Below are positions 5,757 through 13,977 of a DNA stretch of 26,145 nt, one piece after another (the stretch's first letter is position 1; every line of letters begins with the position of its first letter). This DNA is from a virus. The notes beneath the pieces were generated by a model. The model did not search any database and was not told where the DNA came from. It saw only the letters and a list, made by a program, of their open reading frames with translations. The translations under genes and the position numbers were made by a program. The stretch covers positions 1 through 26,145 of IMG/VR virus record IMGVR_UViG_3300020553_000031; one strand, 5' to 3'.

Positions 5757-6081
5757 CGCATCGCAGAAGGCTCGCCAGCGCGCCCGCAACGGCACGTCGC
5801 AGGGGTCGTCGCTCATCACCCAGGTCGCTGCTGGGATGCGGCGGCGGGAGTTCGACGAGATCGCCGACGTGGCCGAACATGTGGCGGACCTCCAGGCCGT
5901 GTTCCAGTCGGGCCAGATCATGGCGAACCGGGCGGTGACCGGGACGCTGGTGGCTTCGAAGGAATGGGCGCACGAAATGATCGACGCTGCACTGGCGTCA
6001 CAGGGCCGTGCGGTGTACGTCCGGTTCTATGTGGTGCCGTTGCGGGCCTTGGTGGAGGACGATGACGATGATGAATGGTGA
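5743..6081 (+). CDS. Helical hypothetical protein with acidic tail
   Basis: A 112-residue protein starting at ATG 5743 inside the end of the previous gene, with a weak GGGA upstream. It begins with a basic segment (residues 2-16, Lys/Arg-rich), continues with long helices (about 30-95) and ends in DDDDDEW. The combination of basic head and acidic tail is common in small DNA-associated phage proteins, but no family is recognised. Its place two genes before a candidate small terminase makes a packaging role possible. Confidence 0.6.
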   Translation: MPRGDASQKARQRARNGTSQGSSLITQVAAGMRRREFDEIADVAEHVADLQAVFQSGQIMANRAVTGTLVASKEWAHEMIDAALASQGRAVYVRFYVVPLRALVEDDDDDEW

Positions 6082-6385
6082 TGCCAAGCCGCGCGAAGAG
6101 GTGCTGAGCGCAGCGTTCGGGCTGGTGTGCGGTGATCGGAACCGTGACTACGACGAGCCCTCAGCCAACTTCCGACGTATTGCTGACCTGTGGGATGCGT
6201 ATGCCCGCGGTGTCGTCGAGTCGGGGCGCACATGGATCCAGCCTCACGACGTCGCTGTGCTGAACATCTTGCAGAAAGTGTCTCGGTTGACGACCAGTCC
6301 GACGAAGCTCGACAACTGGGTTGACATCGCGGGCTATGCCGCAACCGGGTTCGAGGTGACCCGTGGCTACCCCCAAACAGACTGA
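6068..6385 (+). CDS. DUF6378 domain protein
   Basis: A 105-residue protein that I recognise as DUF6378: REEVLSAAFGLVCGDRNRDYDEPSANFRRIADLW near the start, then PHDVAVLNILQKVSRL and DNWVDIAGYAATGFEV. The family is frequent in phages. Its conserved GDRN.DYG/D..NF.RIA and WVDIAGYA motifs suggest a small all-helical enzyme or nucleotide-related protein, but its activity is unknown. ATG 6068 has GGAGG 9 nt upstream; ATG 6071 is also possible. It overlaps the preceding gene and the GTG of the next. It lies unusually among packaging genes rather than with metabolic genes. Confidence 0.8.
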   Translation: MMNGDAKPREEVLSAAFGLVCGDRNRDYDEPSANFRRIADLWDAYARGVVESGRTWIQPHDVAVLNILQKVSRLTTSPTKLDNWVDIAGYAATGFEVTRGYPQTD

Positions 6386-6668
6386 CACGCTGACCCAGTT
6401 GGCGCAGACGGCGCTGGCTGCGGATTCGACGCTGAAGGAACGGACACAGAAGATGTTCGGCCAGGCGTTGCAGCGGGCCCAGTACATCTTGGACTTCGGC
6501 ACCGATCAGGAACGGTCGGCGCTCATCAAGGCGATCGTGCCACAGATGATGCGGTCGTTGCAGGACGAACAGGCCGACGTCGAGGCGAAGGCGCAACGGG
6601 CTGCGTATGAGCGGATGCGTGAAGCGATGCGTGGCGGTCCGCCAGGGAAACGGGCGCGCAAGAAGTGA
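6363..6668 (+). CDS. Candidate terminase small subunit
   Basis: A 101-residue, all-helical protein starting at GTG 6363, with GAGGTGA just upstream. It has a polar N-terminus, central helices (LQRAQYILDFGTDQERSALIKAIVPQMMRSL) and a strongly basic C-terminal tail (GGPPGKRARKK). It ends four bases into the large terminase, a GTGA overlap. Position and size fit a small terminase subunit that recognises packaging DNA, but no helix-turn-helix signature is clear, so the assignment rests mostly on context. Confidence 0.5.
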   Translation: MATPKQTDTLTQLAQTALAADSTLKERTQKMFGQALQRAQYILDFGTDQERSALIKAIVPQMMRSLQDEQADVEAKAQRAAYERMREAMRGGPPGKRARKK

Positions 6669-8476
6669 CGCTGTTGACGATCACCCCATCGGCGTGGGAC
6701 GACATGGACTGGGAAGCTGACGGACGGATCCATCTCGTCCCGCTGGTGTCCGAGTTGTTCATCCTCACCAAAGAGCGCGGCATCGTCCGGCTCGGCGACG
6801 TGATGAATCATGCCCAGCGCGACTTCCTGACACGCTGCGAGCAGCAGTTGAACGACACCGGCCGGATCCGCGCCTGCGTCCTCAAGGCCCGCCAGATCGG
6901 CCTGTCGACGATCATCGAGGCGATCATCTTCGTGCTGTCGATGCTGTACGACAACCTGAACAGCCTGGTCATCTCCCATGAGAAGGATTCCGCCGAGGCG
7001 CTGCTCGGCATGACGAGGCGCTACTGGGAGTCGTACCTGTGGAAGTCGATGCATGACGAGAAGTACTCGGGGCGCACCCAGTTGTCGTGGTCCGACACCG
7101 GCTCGAACATCCAGATCGCCACCGCCAAGAACGTCAACGCCGGCCGGTCCCGCACCATCCACTGTATGCACGCTTCCGAGGTCGCCTTCTACGACGACCC
7201 GGAGACACTGATGACCGGGCTCCGCCAGTCGATCCCGACGAACGGGCTGTCAGCAGTGTTCTACGAGTCGACGGCCAATGGTGTCGGCAACTTCTTCCAC
7301 CGGCAATGCGTCTCGTCGATGAAGCACCAGTCCGAGTACGAGTTCTTCTTCTACCCGTGGCATGAGCACCCCGAGTACACGGCGAAGTCGATGCCGTCAT
7401 CGGAACAGAAGAAGTACACCTTGCTGGCCGACCCTGACGACGAAGAACTGGCGTTGCGCAAGATGGGCCTGGGCGACGACCGGCTGATCTGGCGGCGCTA
7501 CGCGATCGAGAACCTGTGCCAAGGCGACGTCGACAAGTTCCATCAGGAGTACCCGACCACCCCGCACGAAGCGTTCGTGTCGACGGGCCGCAACGTGTTC
7601 CCGCTGAAGGATCTGCTGTCGCACTACCACCCCAAGCGTGGGGTCCGCGGCGTGCTGCGCCGGCGAGGCAACAACGTCGAGTTCGTCGAACAGCGAAACG
7701 GCTGGCTGACCGTCTACTCACGCCCGTCACGCGACATCTCCTGGGGCGTCTACCTCGTCGGCGCAGACGCCACCCACACCGTCACCGGCGACTTCGCTGT
7801 CGGCCAGATCATCAATCGGCGCACCAAGGAACAGGTCGCCGTCTACACCCGCAAGGTCGACCCGGTGCAGTTCGGCAAAGACCTCCAGCTGCTCGGCCAC
7901 TGGTACCACATGGCGATGATCGCCCCAGAACGTGAAGGCCCGGGCTACGCCACGGTCGGCTGCATCGCCTCCGACAACTACCCGAACCTCTACCAAGGCA
8001 CCAACGTGGTGTCGGCCCGCGGCCACGTCACCGATGCCCTCGGCTGGTCGACGAACTCGGTGACCAAACACCTGGCCGTCCAGCATCTCCGCCGGCTCGT
8101 CACCGAACCGATCATCGAAATGGGTGGCGCACAGTACGGCCTCGTCGTCCACCATGAGGTCACCCTGGCCGAGATGCGCGACTTCGTCACCGACGAACGC
8201 GGCACCGGCTACGAGAACTCGGGCGCATCAGCCCACGACGACCACGTCATGGCCCTCGCCATCGCCATTGCCGTCGACGCCCTCGAACCGCCGCCACCGC
8301 CGTACGAGGCCACCGACATGGACAGCGACTTCCAGCGCCCCATCGCGCGGGTGTCGCTCGAAGAGGGCCGCTACATGGCCCACCATCCAGAAACAGCCGC
8401 ACTGGAGCCCGCCGGCGAAGGCGGACCAGTGGTCCCATGGGAGGCATGGGGCGAAGCCCAGGAGATGTTCACATGA
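6665..8476 (+). CDS. terL: Terminase large subunit
   Basis: A 603-residue packaging ATPase/nuclease. The ATPase part has a Walker A-like CVLKARQIGLST (residues 71-82; the usual GK[ST] is here GLST, a form common in this terminase group), an acidic Walker B-like HASEVAFYDD (169-178) and an ESTANGVGNFF coupling motif (201-211). The RNase H-like nuclease part has VGADATHTVTGDFAVG (365-380, D368 and D376) and HDDHVMALAIA near 524-534, supplying the later metal-binding aspartates. Length is normal. It starts at GTG 6665 in a GTGA overlap with the candidate small subunit. The protein would dock on the portal encoded at 8935. Proline-rich residues 541-547 begin a non-conserved tail. Confidence 0.95.
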   Translation: MTLLTITPSAWDDMDWEADGRIHLVPLVSELFILTKERGIVRLGDVMNHAQRDFLTRCEQQLNDTGRIRACVLKARQIGLSTIIEAIIFVLSMLYDNLNSLVISHEKDSAEALLGMTRRYWESYLWKSMHDEKYSGRTQLSWSDTGSNIQIATAKNVNAGRSRTIHCMHASEVAFYDDPETLMTGLRQSIPTNGLSAVFYESTANGVGNFFHRQCVSSMKHQSEYEFFFYPWHEHPEYTAKSMPSSEQKKYTLLADPDDEELALRKMGLGDDRLIWRRYAIENLCQGDVDKFHQEYPTTPHEAFVSTGRNVFPLKDLLSHYHPKRGVRGVLRRRGNNVEFVEQRNGWLTVYSRPSRDISWGVYLVGADATHTVTGDFAVGQIINRRTKEQVAVYTRKVDPVQFGKDLQLLGHWYHMAMIAPEREGPGYATVGCIASDNYPNLYQGTNVVSARGHVTDALGWSTNSVTKHLAVQHLRRLVTEPIIEMGGAQYGLVVHHEVTLAEMRDFVTDERGTGYENSGASAHDDHVMALAIAIAVDALEPPPPPYEATDMDSDFQRPIARVSLEEGRYMAHHPETAALEPAGEGGPVVPWEAWGEAQEMFT

Positions 8477-8847
8477 TGTTCGAGTACAAGTGCCCCGGCT
8501 GCGACTGGCGCGACCTGTCGACTGTGCGCGACGACCGGCTTCACCGACCTTGCCAACGCTGCGCCGACCCCGGCCCGCTGCGGCGCGTGTTCTCGGTGTC
8601 GGTGCAACGGCCGATGCACGCCCACTGGAACCCGACGACGAACAGCGTTGTGTCATCGAACCGGCAGTTCGACGACGAGTTGAAGCGGCTGTCCGCCGAA
8701 CGATCCGAACAGACCGGCATCGAGCACCGTTTCGTCCGCCACGACCCCGCTGATTGGCGTTCACTTGGCGTGACAAGTGAGGGTTTGGACGACTCGAACC
8801 GTGTCCGCCGGGAACAAGGGATGTCGGAACTGCCCACCCCGCAGTAG
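8473..8847 (+). CDS. FmdB-like zinc-ribbon protein
   Basis: A 124-residue protein that opens with the MFEYKCPGC pattern of FmdB-type putative regulatory proteins. C7-x2-C10 and C27-x2-C30 form a zinc ribbon. The rest is polar, with a segment RPMHAHWNPTTNSVVSSNRQFDDELKR typical of phage versions that sit between terminase and portal. Its role in phages is not known; a structural or assembly role fits the location. ATG 8473 overlaps the terminase stop and AGGAG lies 8 nt upstream. Confidence 0.8.
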   Translation: MMFEYKCPGCDWRDLSTVRDDRLHRPCQRCADPGPLRRVFSVSVQRPMHAHWNPTTNSVVSSNRQFDDELKRLSAERSEQTGIEHRFVRHDPADWRSLGVTSEGLDDSNRVRREQGMSELPTPQ

Positions 8848-8879
8848 AATAGTGGCGAGCAGCAGGGGTGTTGCCTTCC

Positions 8880-8912
8880 TGTGGCCCGCCGTTCCCCCCA
8901 CGGCGGGCCACA
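8880..8912 (+). terminator. Hairpin between the zinc-ribbon and portal genes
   Basis: Perfect 12-bp stem TGTGGCCCGCCG (8880-8891) with CGGCGGGCCACA (8901-8912), 9-nt loop, followed by GTCATTTG. The T-run is poor. It probably terminates or attenuates transcription from the left just before the portal promoter. Confidence 0.7.
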
Positions 8913-8918
8913 GTCATT

Positions 8919-8937
8919 TGCTACACTGACTGTAATG
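8919..8937 (+). promoter_or_regulatory. Extended -10 leaderless promoter of the portal gene
   Basis: TGC plus TACACT (8919-8927) is an extended -10 element, and the ATG begins 7 nt later at 8935. Transcription should therefore start at or next to the A of the ATG. No ribosome site precedes the ATG and no -35 is evident. The same spacing occurs at 10836-10854. Confidence 0.65.
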
Positions 8938-10731
8938 AGTCTGGACGAAACCATCGAGGTATTGGGACCGGACAACAAACCGTCCAGTCATTCATCGGAA
9001 CATGAAACGGCCGTCGTGCAGATGGTGCGCGACCTGTTCTACCGGGCTCGGGACTCGCGACGCCCGCTGGTGCGCCAGTGGAAGAAGTGGTATCGCACGC
9101 TGAACAACCGGACCTGGGCACCAGGCGCATCCTGGGAGCCGAACGTCGAGATCCCGCAGATGTGGCCGATCATCGCGTCGATGGTGGCGTGGATGACCGA
9201 CCAGCGTCCGATCCTGTCGACGCTCGCCGGCGGCACGGCGTTCTCGCCGCACAACGACTTCTACGACACCCTGTCCAAGGACATGAACGCCGTCCTCGAA
9301 GCGGCCTTCGTCGAGTATCAGGAAGATGCCGAGATCACCCGCGGCCTGTGGGACGTGGCGACCTACGGGATCGGCTGGCAGAAGACGGTGTGGGACGCCA
9401 CGTTGGCTGACGGGCTCGGCGACACCACGTTCCGGCGCGTCGATCCGTTCACCATGTACCCGGACCCGTTCGCGCGGTCGCCGAAGGACATGAACCACGT
9501 GATCGAAGCGAAGATCATGACCCTCAGCGACGTCGACCGGGCCTGGCCCGGCGCAGCCAAACGGCTGGGCTTTGCCAACTTCTTGGAAGACATCGACGAA
9601 TCACCGCACCTGCTCGACCAGTCGATCACCCAAACCGCCCCACGGGCCGTCATGTCGCCCCCAGCGGCCGGCGGATCGACGTCCTACCAGTTCACACGGC
9701 GAGGCGGATCGTTCGAACAGAACAGCCGCGAAGAGCCGGTGGTGTCGGTCCTCGAATGCTGGGTGAAGTCGCACTCGGCGACCCCCACCGACGACCCGCA
9801 GGTGATGCAGGTCAGCGACGTGTGGACCTGCTACGTGGTGTGCGGCAACGTGCTGCTGTTCGAAGGGGTCGCCCAGGACGTGTCCGGGCACCGTCTCCAC
9901 CCCTACGACCGGATGGTGCTGTTCGACACCGGCGAGATGTACGGCCCGTCGCTGGTCGACTTCATGTCGAGCCCGCAGGAGTCGATCAACCGGATCGTGT
10001 CGATGATCGAACGCAACGCGATGCTGCACGGCAACCCGATCATGGCCGAATCGCCACGGTCGATGTCGCGCGGGCAGCGCAAGTCGAACCGGCCGGGCAC
10101 GATCATCAAGGCGAATCCCGGCGAAGTGGGCTGGATCCAGCCGCCACAGATGCACCCGCAGATGTCGGTGTCGCTGCTCGGCTACTTCGAGTCGAAGCTG
10201 GAGTCGATCTCGGGCATGTCAGCCATCGTGCGCGGCTTCACGTCGAGCGGCCGCAACAGCCAAGGCGTCATGGATTCCGTGCAGGACGCCGCATTCGTCC
10301 GCATCCGCGCCACTTTGCGCGAACTTGAGCGCACCCTGCGTGGGATCACGATGAAGAAGGCGGCGAACATCGCCGAGTTCTACACCGAGCCCCGGTTCAT
10401 GGCGATCATCGGCCCGGACGGCCAGCAGACCCGGCGCGCCCTGAAGTCCCGGCACTTCTACACGCCTCAAGGCCAAGACGGCCAGCGCGTGCCGCTGCGG
10501 TTCACGGTCCTCGCCGACGCCGGCTCACAGCTGCCCACATCGAAACAGGCACGCTCCGCCGAGGCCGACACCCTCTATGCGCTCGGCGCGATCGACGTAC
10601 TCGAACTGCTCAAGGCCAAGCAGTGGCCCAACTACGCCATCGTCGCCAAGCGGGTCATGGAGGCCCAGGCGGCGAACGGCCAGTCCGGTGGCGTCGCTGC
10701 ACCAGGCAAGCGCGAACGGGCACGGGCCTAG
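8935..10731 (+). CDS. Portal protein
   Basis: A 598-residue portal (head-tail connector). Features typical of podovirus-like portals include the N-terminal helical region with WKKWYRTLNNRTW and WPIIASMVAWMTDQRP, the wing-region motif RVDPFTMYPDPFARSPKDMNHVIEA (about 168-193), and QESINRIVSMIERNAMLHGNP in the stem-helix area, followed by SSGRNSQGVMDSVQDAAFVRIRATLRELERTL. The C-terminal end is basic (GKRERARA). ATG 8935 is chosen because it sits exactly 7 nt after an extended -10 box. An upstream in-frame GTG at 8881 would lie within the hairpin. It forms the dodecameric DNA channel and the docking site for the terminase. Confidence 0.92.
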   Translation: MSLDETIEVLGPDNKPSSHSSEHETAVVQMVRDLFYRARDSRRPLVRQWKKWYRTLNNRTWAPGASWEPNVEIPQMWPIIASMVAWMTDQRPILSTLAGGTAFSPHNDFYDTLSKDMNAVLEAAFVEYQEDAEITRGLWDVATYGIGWQKTVWDATLADGLGDTTFRRVDPFTMYPDPFARSPKDMNHVIEAKIMTLSDVDRAWPGAAKRLGFANFLEDIDESPHLLDQSITQTAPRAVMSPPAAGGSTSYQFTRRGGSFEQNSREEPVVSVLECWVKSHSATPTDDPQVMQVSDVWTCYVVCGNVLLFEGVAQDVSGHRLHPYDRMVLFDTGEMYGPSLVDFMSSPQESINRIVSMIERNAMLHGNPIMAESPRSMSRGQRKSNRPGTIIKANPGEVGWIQPPQMHPQMSVSLLGYFESKLESISGMSAIVRGFTSSGRNSQGVMDSVQDAAFVRIRATLRELERTLRGITMKKAANIAEFYTEPRFMAIIGPDGQQTRRALKSRHFYTPQGQDGQRVPLRFTVLADAGSQLPTSKQARSAEADTLYALGAIDVLELLKAKQWPNYAIVAKRVMEAQAANGQSGGVAAPGKRERARA

Positions 10732-10748
10732 CCCCAACAGCGCGCCCC

Positions 10749-10801
10749 GGATCCCCGGAACCTCACCCCGCCGGAGGCGGGTGGGTGTTCCCCTGGGTTG
10801 C
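10749..10801 (+). repeat. GGATCCCCGGAAC hairpin element, copy 2
   Basis: Second copy: GGATCC at 10749, hairpin from GGAAC (10757) to GTTCC (ending 10791) with CCCGCC-GGA-GGCGGG at the tip, then CCCTGGGTTGCC. It is preceded by CAGCGCGCCCC, also seen at copy 3. It fills the gap between portal stop and the promoter at 10836, and probably ends or processes the portal transcript. Confidence 0.8.
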
Positions 10802-10835
10802 CTTTCCAACAATGCCCACACACGACACTGGACAT

Positions 10836-10854
10836 TGCTATACTGCGCCCCATG
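10836..10854 (+). promoter_or_regulatory. Extended -10 leaderless promoter of the head unit
   Basis: TGC plus TATACT (10836-10844), then exactly 7 nt to the ATG at 10852. No ribosome site or clear -35. It would drive the small genes, scaffold, capsid and decoration genes as one unit. Confidence 0.7.
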
Positions 10855-11034
10855 AACATTCGCCCAACGGACTCGTTCGAGCGTTCGGACTTCCAGCGCC
10901 CCGACTGCTCCTGCGAAGACCCACGTGGCGGTTTCCGCAACAACCCGCGCTTCGAGATCGTCGGTTCGATCGACAACGGCGGAAGTTGGGACTCGCGTCG
11001 CGGCAACTCGACCAACCGATTCGTCAACAGCTAG
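10852..11034 (+). CDS. Small hypothetical protein, 60 residues
   Basis: First gene of the head unit. It is polar and rich in Arg, Asn, Asp, Ser and Gly, with one CSC pair (about residues 19-21), and no hydrophobic core is obvious, so it may be disordered or virion-associated. The leaderless ATG is set by the promoter spacing. No family recognised. Its placement ahead of capsid genes and its leaderless start suggest abundant late expression. Confidence 0.6.
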   Translation: MNIRPTDSFERSDFQRPDCSCEDPRGGFRNNPRFEIVGSIDNGGSWDSRRGNSTNRFVNS

Positions 11035-11042
11035 GAGGATCC

Positions 11043-11189
11043 ATGCAGGCGAACATCAAGTCCAAGACCGGCAACGCCGAGGTCAAGAAGATCGGCCACA
11101 CCTACAGCGGCCAGCACGGCAACAGCGTCAGCGCGCAGCGTCGCGGCTACCCCAAGGAGCCGACGACCATCACCTTCGGCAAGGGCTGA
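11043..11189 (+). CDS. Small basic protein, 48 residues
   Basis: Short basic, Gly/Lys-rich protein (KSKTGNAEVKKIGHTYSGQ near the start, TTITFGKG at the end) with a strong AGGAGGA at 11034-11040 and ATG 11043. The spacing is only 2 nt, but the site is unmistakable. Longer in-frame readings starting at 10623 run through the portal gene and are rejected. Possibly a minor virion or DNA-binding peptide; function unknown. Confidence 0.6.
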   Translation: MQANIKSKTGNAEVKKIGHTYSGQHGNSVSAQRRGYPKEPTTITFGKG

Positions 11190-11192
11190 TCT

Positions 11193-11489
11193 ATGGCGTC
11201 ACGCAGCACCAACACGATGGCTGAACTGCTTCAGCGTCTGCTCAGCGACCTCGCCCAAGCGAAGGTGCTGCAAGACGCCGACCTGCCGTTCATCATGGAG
11301 TTGGAGACGGCCATCGTGTCGAAGCTGCGTGACCCGATGATGAAGATGCAAGAGGCAGGGATGCTCCCCCCTGGCCCTGCTGCCCCACAGCAACAGATGT
11401 TCCCCGGCCAGGGGATGCCCGTTGGTGGCGGCGTGATGCAGGGGGCGGGCACTCCCCCAGTCGACGAGCTTCGTCGGCTGATGATGTGA
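11193..11489 (+). CDS. Hypothetical protein between portal and scaffold
   Basis: A 98-residue protein. The N-terminal half is helical (MAELLQRLLSDLAQAKVLQDADLPFIMELETAIVSKL region), followed by a Met/Gly/Pro/Gln-rich flexible part (about 55-88) and a short C-terminal helix (VDELRRLMM). Such proteins often sit between portal and scaffold in podovirus-like phages and may help assembly. AAGGG precedes ATG 11193. No confident family. Confidence 0.6.
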   Translation: MASRSTNTMAELLQRLLSDLAQAKVLQDADLPFIMELETAIVSKLRDPMMKMQEAGMLPPGPAAPQQQMFPGQGMPVGGGVMQGAGTPPVDELRRLMM

Positions 11490-11496
11490 GGAACCG

Positions 11497-12468
11497 ATGA
11501 CCGTCACCGACAACGAACTTGGACAGGCCCCCGACTTCGAGGAACTGCTGTCTGCCGAAATGGCGAAGCGGATGGTCGTCGTCGAACAGCCGCGGCTGTT
11601 CGACGACGACCCGACCTCCGCCCCCGACCCGGAGCCCGCTGTCGAGCCGGCCCCGATCCCCGACACCTTCGACGAGCCCGAACCCCAGCCGGCCGCAGCC
11701 CGGCTGTCCGTGCCGATCCCCGGCACCGATCAGACCTACGACGTCGACGTCGACACCGCAGCACGTCTGCTGTCACTCGCCGCGTGGGCCGAGAACCTGC
11801 CGTCGAACACCCGCGAAGCATTCGCAGCGATCGAAACCGGCACCGCCGTTCCCGTCAACCGCGCCGACTACGAACAGTTCGTCGCCTGGCAGCGGATGCG
11901 GACCAGCAAGCAGGCCGATACTGACTTCGACGACCTCGACGACGACGACTTGCGACGCTCCGCCGAGATCGCCGAACTACGCGCCGAAGTCGACCGCCTG
12001 CGCCGCCAGCCGCTCGTCGACCAGTACACCGCGCAGACCGAACAGGCGACCGTCACGTTCGTCAGCACCGCCGAGCAGTACGCAGCCGAGCGCGGCCTCT
12101 CCGAAGACGAGATGGCTGTCGTGCTCAACTACGCGGTCGAGGCCAACGTGATCCCAGGGATCGCCAACTCGCTCCGCCAGTACAGCCCGACCGGCCAGCT
12201 GGTCCGCGACGCCGACTACACCGAAGTGGCGCGTCGAGCATTCGACTTCGCGATGGTCAACCATCCCCAGTTCCGGGGGCGCACCGCTCCCGTACCCGGC
12301 AACCAGCCGGACCCGACAGCAATCAAGAAGGCCCGTGCAGGGTCTTTGGCCTCCGCTCCTTCGGCCGCTGTCACCACCCCACCCATCGACGTCAGGCAGA
12401 TGTCCGAAGCGGACCGACGCAACGCGATGGCCGAAGAACTCCGTGCCGCGATGAACGGGCGGATGTGA
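11497..12468 (+). CDS. Probable capsid scaffolding protein
   Basis: A 323-residue protein directly before the major capsid gene. It is acidic and proline-rich in the first 70 residues (PDPEPAVEPAPIPDTFDEPEPQPAA region) and has an Asp-rich run near 144-152 leading into a coiled-coil-like helix (ELRAEVDRLRRQP). The C-terminus is helical with basic residues (DRRNAMAEELRAAMNGRM). This low-complexity acidic head, helical middle and charged C-terminal helix is the usual build of scaffolds, which bind capsid protein through the C-terminus. No protease domain is visible. GAGGA precedes ATG 11497. Confidence 0.75.
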   Translation: MTVTDNELGQAPDFEELLSAEMAKRMVVVEQPRLFDDDPTSAPDPEPAVEPAPIPDTFDEPEPQPAAARLSVPIPGTDQTYDVDVDTAARLLSLAAWAENLPSNTREAFAAIETGTAVPVNRADYEQFVAWQRMRTSKQADTDFDDLDDDDLRRSAEIAELRAEVDRLRRQPLVDQYTAQTEQATVTFVSTAEQYAAERGLSEDEMAVVLNYAVEANVIPGIANSLRQYSPTGQLVRDADYTEVARRAFDFAMVNHPQFRGRTAPVPGNQPDPTAIKKARAGSLASAPSAAVTTPPIDVRQMSEADRRNAMAEELRAAMNGRM

Positions 12469-12491
12469 CCCACTAGGAGAAGGAGCCACCC

Positions 12492-13481
12492 ATGGCAACC
12501 CCAATCGGTACCGACACGGTGACGTCCATCGCCCACCGGTACATCGTCCCGACCATCACCGATCAGGTGTACCCCGCGAACGTGTTTCTGTACCGGATCC
12601 ATCGCGGCAACAAGAAGATGGTGCAGGGCGGCACGCAGATCGAAGTGCCGTCGATGTACCGCCGGTTCACGGCCGGAGGCGCATACCGCGGCTTCGAGCC
12701 CCTGGACACCACGCCCAGCGACACGATCCGCAACGGCGCACTCGACTGGAAGCAGTACTACGTGCCGTGGTCGCTGTCGGGCCTCACCCTCATCCAGACC
12801 GACTCGCCCGACGCGATCGCCAACTTCCTCACTCTCCAGTCGCAGCAGGCGTTCATGGAGATGGCTGAGAACCTGGCGTACGGCCTGTTCCAGAACGGCG
12901 TGTCGAACGTCAAGGAACTCGACGGCTTCGCTGGCGCGATCGGCAACGCCTCGGTCGGCAACGCCAACTACGCCGGCATCAGCCGCTCGGCGAACTCATG
13001 GTGGAACTCGTCGATCGACGCCTCGACGTCGACGCTGACCCTCGCCTCGCTGCACGCGCTCATCATGAACGCATCCCGTGGCGGTCAGCACCCGACGATC
13101 CTGCTCACCCGCCAGGAGCAGTACAACCGCGCCTGGGCGCTCGGTGTGTCGGCCAACAGCTACGAGATCCAGTTCAACCGTGCCCCCGGCGGTCACGACG
13201 AACTGCTCCTGTCGGCAGGGTTCACGAACATCCTGATCGACAACATCCCGATGGTCGTCGACCCGCACGTCGACAACGGCCCGAACGCGTCGAACGGCAA
13301 GATCTACGCGATCAACGAGAACACGTTCCACCTGTGCGTCAGCCCTCGCGCCGACTTCTACGTGGAGCCGTTCCAGAAGCCGGTGAACCAAGACGCCATG
13401 GTGTCGATGATCCTGTGGGCCGGCAACGTCGTCTGCACCGCACCGAACCTGAACGCCGTCATGACCAACGTGTCGGCCTGA
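12492..13481 (+). CDS. Major capsid protein
   Basis: A 329-residue protein with the sequence character of HK97-fold capsid proteins of podovirus-like phages. It has an N-terminal arm (IAHRYIVPTITDQVYPANVFLYRI), an E-loop-like basic region (RGNKKMVQGGTQIEVP) and a spine-helix region with AFMEMAENLAYGLFQNGVSNVKELDGFAGAI. A SANSWWNSSI segment and a C-terminal A-domain part (ILWAGNVVCTAPNLNAVMTNV) follow. The strong ribosome site (AGGAGAAGGAG, 12475-12485) agrees with very high expression. It is flanked by scaffold and decoration genes, the classical order. Confidence 0.92.
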   Translation: MATPIGTDTVTSIAHRYIVPTITDQVYPANVFLYRIHRGNKKMVQGGTQIEVPSMYRRFTAGGAYRGFEPLDTTPSDTIRNGALDWKQYYVPWSLSGLTLIQTDSPDAIANFLTLQSQQAFMEMAENLAYGLFQNGVSNVKELDGFAGAIGNASVGNANYAGISRSANSWWNSSIDASTSTLTLASLHALIMNASRGGQHPTILLTRQEQYNRAWALGVSANSYEIQFNRAPGGHDELLLSAGFTNILIDNIPMVVDPHVDNGPNASNGKIYAINENTFHLCVSPRADFYVEPFQKPVNQDAMVSMILWAGNVVCTAPNLNAVMTNVSA

Positions 13482-13497
13482 GCACAAGGGAGCCACG

Positions 13498-13974
13498 ATG
13501 CCTCTTCACATCAACAACCCGTTCGGTGCCCATCGTCCGGTCACCACGTTCGTCGCCGGTCAGGACGCCAACGGCGAGCCCTTCCATCTGCCCAACGCAG
13601 TGCAGGAGTACCGCGCGAACGCGGCCATCCAGCGCGGCGAACTCGTCCAGTGGGTCGCCCCGACCGCGTCGGTCCCGCTGTCGGTCACCCCGATGGCAAC
13701 CGCGTCGTCGCAGCTGATCTTCGCCGGTGTCGCCCTCAACGACGCAGCGACCGGCGAGACGGTGCAGGTCGCTCAGCACGGCCATGTGCTGGTCCGCACT
13801 GGTGACGTCACCACGTCGCTCGGCGAGTACCTGCTGAAGCCGAGCACCACCGCTGGTGTCGGCGTGGTGGCCTCGATCGCGGTGGACGCCACCACGGTGG
13901 CCGGCACGGTGCTCGGTGTCGTGCTCGGCAACGACGACGGCACCTTCACGCCGGTCTTCCTGACCCGTCTGTAA
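13498..13974 (+). CDS. Head decoration protein candidate (DUF2190-like)
   Basis: A 158-residue, small-residue-rich beta protein: many short strands separated by Gly/Asp turns (ELVQWVAPT, IFAGVALNDAATGETVQVAQHGHVLVRTG, GVVASIAVDA, VLGVVLGNDDGTFTPVFL). This is the pattern of DUF2190-type or other trimeric capsid decoration proteins that cover capsid three-fold sites. It directly follows the major capsid gene with AAGGGAG upstream. A long hairpin follows, perhaps to reduce expression of later genes relative to the two most abundant proteins. Confidence 0.75.
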   Translation: MPLHINNPFGAHRPVTTFVAGQDANGEPFHLPNAVQEYRANAAIQRGELVQWVAPTASVPLSVTPMATASSQLIFAGVALNDAATGETVQVAQHGHVLVRTGDVTTSLGEYLLKPSTTAGVGVVASIAVDATTVAGTVLGVVLGNDDGTFTPVFLTRL

Positions 13975-13977
13975 TCT

